A stretch of 64,000 bases of DNA from Meiothermus taiwanensis DSM 14542 (GTDB lineage: Bacteria; Deinococcota; Deinococci; Deinococcales; Thermaceae), in assembly GCA_000482765.1 (NCBI GenBank), contig AXWR01000004.1, positions 80,792 to 144,791 on the forward strand, written 5' to 3'. Both the position numbers and the translations under genes were made by a program. The first letter of the stretch is position 1; each line of letters begins with the position of its first letter. This document shows positions 57,835-64,000 of the stretch, in pieces. Below the pieces are notes generated by a model. It ran no database searches, had not been told where the DNA came from, and worked only from the letters and a program-made list of their open reading frames with translations.

Positions 57835-59033
57835 CCGACGTACTCATCATCTCGGGCGGCAACGCCGAAGACCTGATCGGGGCCACCCTCTGCCAGCACC
57901 TGGGGGGCCTGCGGCTGGCCGCGCTGCCCCTGGTAGGCCCGGGCCGGCGCTACGAAGGCTGCGTTGAACGCATCCTGGGGCCGCGCACGCAGATGCCCTC
58001 AGGGGGCTTTCCCTTCAACAGCCTGGAAAACCTGCTGGCCGACCTGCGGGCGGGTTTTCTGCAAGAAATCGTCTTACAAATCCGCGCAGCCCAGCTTGCC
58101 CGCCGCGAGGTGCGGGCCATCGCGGTGGTAGGCGATGCCTACGCGTTGGCCGTGGGGGTGCTGGCCTCGGACTGGGGGCGGCTGCCCCTTTTTCACCTCC
58201 AGCCCCAGATTTCGCACTATTACTGGGGCGGTCGGAGTGTCTGGGAGCGGCTACGGCAAATTAATCAGTTTGCTGCTGAAGACTACATGTTTTACGAGCG
58301 CTGGATGCACCGCTTTGTGCGAGCGGTCTACGTGCGGGACAAGCTCAGTGAGCAGCGGGCCCAGCAGCTTGGCATGCACAAGGCCCGTTTTGTGGGCAGC
58401 ATGGCCATGGACACCCTGGGCCCCCCCGAGCGCGACCTGAGCGGGCTGCTGGATGGGCGCAAGGCGCTGGTGCTCCTGCCCGGCACCCGGGCCGATGTGC
58501 GCTTTAGCCTGCCCCTCATGCTGCAAAGCGCAACCTTGCTGCCCGAGTTGCAGCCGCTAGTGGCCTGGGCCGGCGACTTTACCAACGTACCGCTGGCCGA
58601 GGGCTGGGCACTGGATATTCGGGACGAGCAGACCGCCATTGCCCATCGCGAGGGCCAGCAGGTCTGGCTCCTGCGTGGGGCCTTTTCGGCCATCCTGCAC
58701 GTGGGCTATGTAGCGATTGGCACTGCCGGCACTGCCAACGAGCAGGCGGCGGGAATGGGGATCCCGGTGGTGGCCTTCCCCACCCCCGGGCCGCAGTACA
58801 TCTACCCCAACGCCCTGCGGCAAAGCCGGCTACTGGGCAAGGCCCTGCGCCTGGTAGAGGCCAGCCCGGAAGCAGCAGCAGCAGCCGTCCGAGGGTTTTT
58901 GCTTGACCCCCAGGCCCGCGAGGAAGCTGTCCGGGAGGGCCTCGAGCGCAACGGGCCACGGGGGGCGATACCCCAGATCGCTAGTGAGATAGCAGAGGTC
59001 TTAAGTGCCGATAAAAATCGCTTTCCTAACTGA
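57831..59033 (+). CDS. LpxB-related glycosyltransferase-like protein
   Basis: The 400-residue protein matches the lipid-A-disaccharide-synthase-related group found in cyanobacteria and Deinococcus-Thermus. It has SGGNAEDLIGATLCQHL near 8-24, PRTQMPSGGFPFNSLENLL near 50-68, VVGDAYALAVG near 98-108, LLPGTRADVRFSLPLML near 216-232 and GTAGTANEQAAGMGIPVVAFP near 300-320. These organisms generally lack classical lipid A, so the product is probably another glycolipid. It is a GT-B type enzyme without a signal peptide. It overlaps vapC by four bases and the next glycosyltransferase by 29 bases. Confidence 0.82.
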   Translation: MTDVLIISGGNAEDLIGATLCQHLGGLRLAALPLVGPGRRYEGCVERILGPRTQMPSGGFPFNSLENLLADLRAGFLQEIVLQIRAAQLARREVRAIAVVGDAYALAVGVLASDWGRLPLFHLQPQISHYYWGGRSVWERLRQINQFAAEDYMFYERWMHRFVRAVYVRDKLSEQRAQQLGMHKARFVGSMAMDTLGPPERDLSGLLDGRKALVLLPGTRADVRFSLPLMLQSATLLPELQPLVAWAGDFTNVPLAEGWALDIRDEQTAIAHREGQQVWLLRGAFSAILHVGYVAIGTAGTANEQAAGMGIPVVAFPTPGPQYIYPNALRQSRLLGKALRLVEASPEAAAAAVRGFLLDPQAREEAVREGLERNGPRGAIPQIASEIAEVLSADKNRFPN

Positions 59034-60090
59034 TGCACCCAGAGTGGCCGGGAGCGAGACCTGGCTGCTTAGCTATCTTCCAACACTTAAGCAGAATGGT
59101 TTTGATCCGATTCTCTACCTTTCAAGCAGGCCCTCCCTAGACGATTACGCCCGCCGGATACAGGCGGCTGGGGTTGGAATCCAGCGATACAAAAAGCTGG
59201 AGGAAATCGCTCCAACCGCGAGCAAAGCAGACCTGCGGGTAATACAGGCCTGGAACGCGCAAACATATACCTGGTCGTTCAGCCACCTTCCTGGCCCCAA
59301 CCTGGCAATCATCCACGATCAGCTGGAGTTCCACTACCCTTTAGGCCTGAAATACCTGTATCGCTTTGTTTATCACCTTAGCAAGGCCAGAGCTCTGCAC
59401 AAAGCCAATGCAGTGATTACAGTTTCAAAGTGGGGAGCAGAGCTCCTGAGAAGCCTTGGGCTGCCACGGGTGTTTACCGTGCGCAATGGGGTAGATGTTC
59501 AGAGGTTCAAACCCAGACCTGAGTCACGCTCCAAACTCAGATCGGACTTCGCCTTCAACCGTTTCACCGTGCTGATTCCAGGGCGCATGTCTCCGGAGAA
59601 AAACCCCTTGGCGGCGCTCTTGACTGCCCGTCTATGCCCGCATCTGGATTTCGTCTTTGTTGGAGATGATGATTCGGTTACCGGAAAAGCGGTAAAGTAC
59701 CTGGCCAGAAAGTACGGCGTCAAAAACGTGAGGTTCTGGGGTAAAAGATGGGATATGCCTGAGCTGTACGCGGCGGTGGATGCCGTTATGCTCCCCACTC
59801 TGGCTGAGAACCAGTCGCTGGCAACTCTGGAGTCAATGGCCAGCGGGGTTCCCGTGGTAACCTCGAACATACCCGCCCAAGCCGAACTGATCTTAGACCA
59901 AATCGAAGGCCTGCTGGTGCCCCCCAAGCCTCCACTGCTTGCAAAAGCGCTCAATACGCTGGCCTGCGATACTCAAAAAACCGCCGCAATGGGACGAGCA
60001 GCGCGAGAACGCGTATTGAAACAGCACACGCTGGACTTGAGCACCTCCGAGCTCATTAAAGCAATACTAAATGCGCTGAAAACCGCTTGA
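59005..60090 (+). CDS. GT4-family glycosyltransferase
   Basis: The 361-residue protein is a GT-B glycosyltransferase of family 4 type: VAGSETWLLSYLPTL near 14-28 (acceptor side), SKWGAELLRSLG near 140-151, IPGRMSPEKNP near 190-200, VFVGDDD near 214-220, and the donor-binding PTLAENQSLATLESMASGVP near 262-281 with the E-x7-E motif. It starts at a GTG within the LpxB-related gene, so the two are coupled and may act on the same glycolipid. Its DNA is visibly richer in A and T than its neighbours, which suggests it was acquired later. The sugar is unknown. Confidence 0.85.
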   Translation: MPIKIAFLTDAPRVAGSETWLLSYLPTLKQNGFDPILYLSSRPSLDDYARRIQAAGVGIQRYKKLEEIAPTASKADLRVIQAWNAQTYTWSFSHLPGPNLAIIHDQLEFHYPLGLKYLYRFVYHLSKARALHKANAVITVSKWGAELLRSLGLPRVFTVRNGVDVQRFKPRPESRSKLRSDFAFNRFTVLIPGRMSPEKNPLAALLTARLCPHLDFVFVGDDDSVTGKAVKYLARKYGVKNVRFWGKRWDMPELYAAVDAVMLPTLAENQSLATLESMASGVPVVTSNIPAQAELILDQIEGLLVPPKPPLLAKALNTLACDTQKTAAMGRAARERVLKQHTLDLSTSELIKAILNALKTA

Positions 60091-60194
60091 GACATCGGTT
60101 CTTACAGCCTGAGGGTATTTCCAAGGAGGCTACGCAGAGCCGGACGATGGGCTCCTAAAACCCACTGGGTGGCAGAGGCGGCCTCATAGGCTGC

Positions 60195-60200
60195 TAGAAT
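60195..60200 (+). promoter_or_regulatory. -10 box before the leader ORF and MFS gene
   Basis: TAGAAT ends 6 bases before an ATG at 60207, the leaderless geometry seen at hisS and others. Confidence 0.5.
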
Positions 60201-60206
60201 CGCAGC

Positions 60207-60254
60207 ATGAGTTCGAAGCCACCTGCCCCCTTATCCCCCAGGAGGGCCCCATGA
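60207..60254 (+). CDS. short leader ORF (15 codons) coupled to the MFS gene
   Basis: A 15-codon frame (MSSKPPAPLSPRRAP) runs from the ATG at 60207 to a TGA at 60252-60254. The TGA overlaps the MFS start codon (ATGA), and AGGAGGG lies before that ATG. The leader would be translated from a leaderless mRNA and could control the transporter by coupling or by stalling on its proline-rich end. Confidence 0.5.
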   Translation: MSSKPPAPLSPRRAP

Positions 60255-61429
60255 AAGCCTTAGACAAGCTTCCTTGGCAAAAACAAGACTTGCCTAGATT
60301 CACCGCCATGCTACTTACCCTGGGGCTCTTGGAGTTCACCCGCGCGGCCTTTTTCTGGGTATACCTACCCTTTTCATCCAAGGAACTGGGCCTAAGCCTG
60401 AGCCTGGTCGGGCTGGCCTGGGTTGTGCACTCCCTAACCGAAGCACTGAGCCGGGGCATTGGGGGGTTTTTAGTTCAGCGCATAGGCTTTGGCGCGGTGG
60501 GTGTTTTATCGGGCCTGGTGGGCCTGCTGGCTTTGTCCGGCACCATCCTTAATCCCAACAGCTGGTTCTTGTTAGCCAGCATGCTGTTGTGGGGTGTGAG
60601 CATCTCCGGTCTACAACCCGGTTATCTATCTTTTTCCAGTCGAATCGCCGTTCCTGGAAGGGAAGGCCGGGCCATCGCCTATTCGCAGTTTCTGGTGATG
60701 CCCTGGATCGGGTTAGGCTGGGTTTTGGGAACCTTTTTCATAAGGAATCTACCCGAAAGTACCTCGTTGCTACTCTTTGTTGCCCTGGGCCTGGTCACCC
60801 TGCTTGGCCTCACTAGCCTGGGTGTGCGGGAGCCTCTGCCAAAGCAAAGCCTTAACATCCGGCAGCTCATGCAGGTGCTCATCATTGTCCCAACCGCTTT
60901 TGCCCAACTTTTTTTGCAAAACCTGTTCAATCTGGTAATCCTCAAATTCACCCTCACACACCTCAAGCTGACCGAGTGGCAGCTTTACCTAGCCATGGGT
61001 CTAGCCGCCACAGTAGTTTTTCTAGGGGCCGGTATCTTGGGCCGTCTACCCGACCGCAGAGGCATCTGGCTACCCCTAATTACCAGCCTAGGCACCCTGG
61101 CTGCTATTTTCTTGCTAATCGCCCAAAAGCCCTCCTACCCCTACTTCCTGCTCTTGTGCTTGCTGGGCGGTATAGCTTTTGCAACCTTTGTACCAAGTTG
61201 GAATGCCCTCTTGGTGCGCCTGCTGCCCACAGAGCATCGCACAGCCATCTGGGGCTCGTTGATGGTGGTTGAAGGGCTTGGGGCCGCCACTGGGCCGGCC
61301 GTGGGCGGGTTTTTATGGGACTGGCTGGGCCCCAGCGGCCCCTTCTGGGGTGGGGCGGTGGTGTGCGGGTTGCTGATAGTCTTCTACGGCTTTGTTTACT
61401 GGAGGCTCCGCCGGGGCATCGCTGCTTAG
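60251..61429 (+). CDS. MFS transporter
   Basis: The 392-residue membrane protein has 12 predicted hydrophobic segments and the MFS loop between segments 2 and 3 (SRGIGGFLVQRIG near 77-89). The second half has LGRLPDRRG near 264-272, matching the other conserved loop. A substrate cannot be named; export of a drug or metabolite is common in this family. The ribosome binding site AGGAGGG lies 5 bases before the ATG, and a short leader ORF ends on the start codon. GC content is lower than in fumC next door. Confidence 0.85.
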   Translation: MKALDKLPWQKQDLPRFTAMLLTLGLLEFTRAAFFWVYLPFSSKELGLSLSLVGLAWVVHSLTEALSRGIGGFLVQRIGFGAVGVLSGLVGLLALSGTILNPNSWFLLASMLLWGVSISGLQPGYLSFSSRIAVPGREGRAIAYSQFLVMPWIGLGWVLGTFFIRNLPESTSLLLFVALGLVTLLGLTSLGVREPLPKQSLNIRQLMQVLIIVPTAFAQLFLQNLFNLVILKFTLTHLKLTEWQLYLAMGLAATVVFLGAGILGRLPDRRGIWLPLITSLGTLAAIFLLIAQKPSYPYFLLLCLLGGIAFATFVPSWNALLVRLLPTEHRTAIWGSLMVVEGLGAATGPAVGGFLWDWLGPSGPFWGGAVVCGLLIVFYGFVYWRLRRGIAA

Positions 61430-61456
61430 ACCAAAGCCCAATAAAATGGAGCTGCT

Positions 61457-62848
61457 ATGGGATACCGAATCGAAACCGACACCATGGGCGAAGTGCAGGT
61501 CGAAGAAAGCCGCTACTGGGGGGCCCAGACCCAGCGTTCGTTGCAGAACTTCCCAATTGGGCAGGAGCGCTTCAAGATGCCCCGCTCCATCATCCGGGCC
61601 ATGGGCATCCTAAAAAAAGGAGCGGCCTTAGCCAACGCCGACCTGGGTGAGCTGCCTCGAGAGAAAGCCGATCTGATCGTGCGGGCCGCCGATGAAGTAA
61701 TTGCTGGCAAACTCGACGATCACTTCCCGCTGGTGGTCTTCCAGACCGGCTCGGGCACCCAAACCAACATGAACGCCAACGAGGTCATTGCCAACCGGGC
61801 CATCGAGCTGGCTGGGGGCGTGCTGGGCTCCAAAAAGCCCATTCACCCCAACGACGACGTCAACCGCGGCCAGTCCTCCAACGACACCTTCCCCACGGCC
61901 ATGCACATTGCCGTGGTAGAGGAACTGCACCGACAGCTCTACCCCAACGTGCAAAAGCTGCGCGATACCCTAGCCGCCAAGGCCGAGGCTTTCAAAGACG
62001 TGGTCAAAGTCGGGCGCACCCACCTGCAGGATGCCACCCCCATCACCCTGGGGCAGGAGATCGGAAGCTGGGTGGCGCAGATCGACTACTGCCTGGGTGA
62101 GGTTCGCCACGCCGAACAGGGCCTTTATGAGTTGGCTATTGGTGGTACAGCGGTGGGCACTGGCCTCAACGCCCACCCCAAGTTTGGCGACCTGGCCGCC
62201 TCGTATTTTGCGAAAGAAACAGGGTTTCCTTTTGTGTCGGCCAAAAACAAATTTGCCGCACTGGCCGCCCACGATGCCCTGGTCACCACCAGTGCCGCCC
62301 TGCGTACCCTGGCCGGAGCCCTGATGAAGATGGCCAACGATGTGCGCTGGCTGGCCTCCGGCCCGCGCAACGGGATAGGCGAGATTATCATCCCAGAAAA
62401 CGAACCCGGCAGCTCCATCATGCCCGGCAAGGTCAACCCCACCCAGAGCGAGGCTATGACCATGGTGTGTGTGCAGGTCTTCGGGAACGATGCGGCGGTG
62501 GCCTTCGCCGGTAGTCAGGGCAACTTCCAGCTTAACGTGTTCAAGCCAGTGATGGTCTACAACGTTCTTACCAGCATCCAGCTGCTGGGCGATGCCTGCG
62601 CTGCTTTCAACGATAACTGCGCCGTGGGCATTGAACCCAACCTACCGCGCATCCGAGAGAACCTCGAGAAAAACCTTATGCTGGTCACCGCCCTTAACCG
62701 TCATATCGGCTACGACAAGGCGGCTGCCATCGCCAAAAAAGCTCATAAGGAAGGCATTAGCCTCAAGGAAGCAGCCCTGGCACTGGGCTACCTAACCGAG
62801 GAAGAGTTCGACAAGTGGGTGGTACCCCTGGAGATGACCCACAATTAG
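61457..62848 (+). CDS. fumC: fumarate hydratase class II
   Basis: FumC interconverts fumarate and malate in the citric acid cycle and is an iron-free tetramer. The 463-residue protein has RVGTQ-like [10 protein letters not shown] at the start, [19 protein letters not shown] near 96-114, [11 protein letters not shown] near 137-147, THLQDATP near 184-191 with the catalytic histidine, and the superfamily signature [17 protein letters not shown] near 316-332. It is a close match to the thermophilic class II enzymes. A TAAAAT -10-like box and GGAG lie before the ATG. Confidence 0.96.
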   Translation: MGYRIETDTMGEVQVEESRYWGAQTQRSLQNFPIGQERFKMPRSIIRAMGILKKGAALANADLGELPREKADLIVRAADEVIAGKLDDHFPLVVFQTGSGTQTNMNANEVIANRAIELAGGVLGSKKPIHPNDDVNRGQSSNDTFPTAMHIAVVEELHRQLYPNVQKLRDTLAAKAEAFKDVVKVGRTHLQDATPITLGQEIGSWVAQIDYCLGEVRHAEQGLYELAIGGTAVGTGLNAHPKFGDLAASYFAKETGFPFVSAKNKFAALAAHDALVTTSAALRTLAGALMKMANDVRWLASGPRNGIGEIIIPENEPGSSIMPGKVNPTQSEAMTMVCVQVFGNDAAVAFAGSQGNFQLNVFKPVMVYNVLTSIQLLGDACAAFNDNCAVGIEPNLPRIRENLEKNLMLVTALNRHIGYDKAAAIAKKAHKEGISLKEAALALGYLTEEEFDKWVVPLEMTHN

Positions 62849-62919
62849 CGGCCTTTTGAGAGCTCAGTCACAGCCTGAACCGGACTTGCGGTAATAGAGT
62901 ACACCTGGGAGGTTCAACC

Positions 62920-63525
62920 ATGAGTTACCCGTTCAAACTACCCGAGCTCGCTTACCCAAAGGATGCACTGGAACCCCACATTGACGCGCAAACCATGGAG
63001 ATTCACCATGGCAAGCACCACGCGGCCTATGTGAACAATCTGAATGCGGCTTTGGAAAAGCACCCCGAGCTGCATGGCTGGAGCCTCGAGGATTTGCTGA
63101 CCAAAATTAACCAGGTGCCTGAAGACATCCGCACCGCCGTGCGCAACAACGGCGGCGGCCACCACAACCACACCTTGTTCTGGGACATCCTCACCCCCGG
63201 CGGCAGCAAAGAACCCACCGGCAAGCTGGCCGAGGCCATCCAGGCCACCTTCGGCTCTTTTGATGAGCTCAAGGCCAAGCTGACCCAGGCTGGAGCCAGC
63301 CGCTTTGGCTCCGGATGGGCCTGGCTGGTCAAGGATAAAGACGGCAAACTACACGTCTACAGCACCGCCAACCAGGACTCCCCCCTTATGGAAGGCCACA
63401 CCCCGCTGCTGGGAATTGACGTGTGGGAGCACGCCTACTACCTCAAATACCAGAACCGCCGCCCGGACTATCTGGCGGCCATCTGGAACGTGATCAACTG
63501 GGACAAGGTGGCCGAGCGGCTTTAG
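62920..63525 (+). CDS. sodA: superoxide dismutase, manganese type
   Basis: The enzyme disproportionates superoxide. The 201-residue protein has the metal ligands H29 in MEIHHGKHH, a histidine in [12 protein letters not shown] near 81-86, and [19 protein letters not shown] near 167-185 with the Asp and His ligands. GGGHHNH together with ANQDSPL (a glutamine near 150) is the manganese pattern; iron enzymes place the glutamine elsewhere. Length and sequence fit the Thermus Mn enzyme. GGGAGGT lies seven bases before the ATG, and a hairpin terminator follows. Confidence 0.95.
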   Translation: MSYPFKLPELAYPKDALEPHIDAQTMEIHHGKHHAAYVNNLNAALEKHPELHGWSLEDLLTKINQVPEDIRTAVRNNGGGHHNHTLFWDILTPGGSKEPTGKLAEAIQATFGSFDELKAKLTQAGASRFGSGWAWLVKDKDGKLHVYSTANQDSPLMEGHTPLLGIDVWEHAYYLKYQNRRPDYLAAIWNVINWDKVAERL

Positions 63526-63539
63526 CCGCAAGCGCTGCT

Positions 63540-63568
63540 AAGGAGGCCGGGAATCCCCTGGCCTCCTT
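63540..63568 (+). terminator. hairpin after the superoxide dismutase gene
   Basis: AAGGAGGCC (63540-63548) pairs with GGCCTCCTT (63560-63568); inner GGG/CCC extends the stem. It lies 14 bases after the stop codon, without a long T run. Confidence 0.6.
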
Positions 63569-63700
63569 ACTGCGTGCGTTCTACGGATTTGCACCCGCTG
63601 TACTGCCGTGTACCTCCACAACCACCCCCTGTACCGGCCCGGCCAGCCGTTGCTTGGGCAGAGCCAATGCGAGATTAGTAAGCCCTGCGTTATTTGGTAG

Positions 63701-64000
63701 TTAGGTGAGATTATCTCTGACAGGCCTGGGGAAAACCTGATGAAGAAGGATTTCTCGGATCGTCCAAATGCGTTCCGTGAGACCTGCTGCCATAGCCGGA
63801 GAACAAGGCTGGTAGCGCCGCCTGCCGATGGGCTCTGCTAGGGGAAGTCGGAGGGAGCGGTGGGGGCGGGCAAAGTTGTAGACCGTCATCCGCCAGTCAC
63901 CGCGGTGCTCCCGGGACTCAGGCCTGCGGGCAAAGGCCAGGGTCTTGCGCACGGAGAAGGCGTCCATACGCCGGGCCGTGGCGTTGAGCCGCTCAATGGC
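63701..64000 (-). mobile_element. insertion sequence end: transposase, C-terminal part
   Basis: The minus strand encodes the last 100 or so residues of a DDE transposase that runs past the window edge. It reads IERLNATARRMDAFSVRKTL, then YNFARPHRSLRLPL, then LTERIWTIREILL. The ER-x-N-x-T-x-R segment and the YNF-x-x-PH-x-SLR segment are typical of IS1-like and related DDE transposases, the glutamate of ER being the catalytic one. The stop lies at 63701. The IS end should be within about 100 bases of 63701, but I could not identify its terminal repeat. Confidence 0.75.

Noticed and set aside
63572..63700. A second transposase fragment between the superoxide dismutase terminator and the IS
   Set aside because: No frame shows a recognisable transposase motif; it may just be flanking DNA.

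Overview
The window looks like chromosome from a member of the Thermaceae (Deinococcus-Thermus), most likely a Meiothermus-like moderate thermophile. The evidence is the high GC content, proteins that read as close relatives of Thermus versions (AspRS, SpeE-type aminopropyltransferase, Ndx1-type Nudix hydrolase, Mn superoxide dismutase), and many promoters whose -10 box lies only 6-8 bases before the start codon, as expected for leaderless mRNAs. I assign this from recognition of sequence families, not from a search.

Layout. 1-6.3 kb: end of a GGDEF protein, hisS, aspS, a PhzF-like protein and two tandem HAD phosphatases. 6.3-9 kb: a membrane protein, a SpeD homologue lacking its pyruvoyl serine, an aminopropyltransferase and a membrane-anchored DsbA-like protein. 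9-12.7 kb, minus strand: tRNA-His, tRNA-Leu, trigger factor, clpP and clpX (protein folding and degradation). 12.8-17.2 kb: a TetR regulator, a small operon with a B12-binding subunit and an AhpD-like protein, a SRPBCC protein, trmFO and a secreted protein. 17.3-28.6 kb: glmM, thioesterase, aminotransferase, RNase R, CAP lipoprotein, coaE, a BtuF-like protein, an aldose epimerase, prmA, rsmE, a lipoprotein and an AEC transporter. 28.7-35.6 kb: a membrane protein, an M20 amidohydrolase, acyl-CoA synthetase, cysteine desulfurase with an Rrf2 regulator, and a zinc/manganese-type ABC transporter. 35.7-38.6 kb: a paired active and inactive M16 peptidase.

38.9-44.3 kb is a coherent minus-strand copper-handling cluster: His-rich membrane protein, secreted protein, two CopC, CopD, an MbnP-like protein, an MbnH/MauG-like di-heme enzyme and a further secreted protein. 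44.4-49.6 kb: carbonic-anhydrase-like protein, Nudix hydrolase, DUF1028 protein, membrane proteins and a CoA transferase. 49.8-52.4 kb: topA, which contains two copies of a palindromic element read in different frames. 52.7-54.1 kb: two tandem MNT/HEPN toxin-antitoxin-like modules whose first 153 bases are almost identical. 54.1-57.8 kb: mfd and a VapBC pair. 57.8-61.4 kb: an LpxB-related protein, a glycosyltransferase and an MFS transporter with a short coupled leader ORF. 61.4-64 kb: fumC, Mn superoxide dismutase and the edge of an insertion sequence.

Three signals run through the whole window. First, a family of intergenic elements with inverted terminal repeats (ATACCAGAT / ATCTGGTAT and variants), several of which end exactly on the stop codon of a neighbouring gene. 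Second, the hexamer CTCGAG is strikingly frequent, including as the preferred spelling of Leu-Glu. Third, the leaderless-type promoter arrangement recurs. The strongest leads are the stop-codon-associated repeats, the SpeD homologue without catalytic residues, the MbnP/MbnH copper cluster, the recombining MNT/HEPN modules and the palindromic element inside topA.
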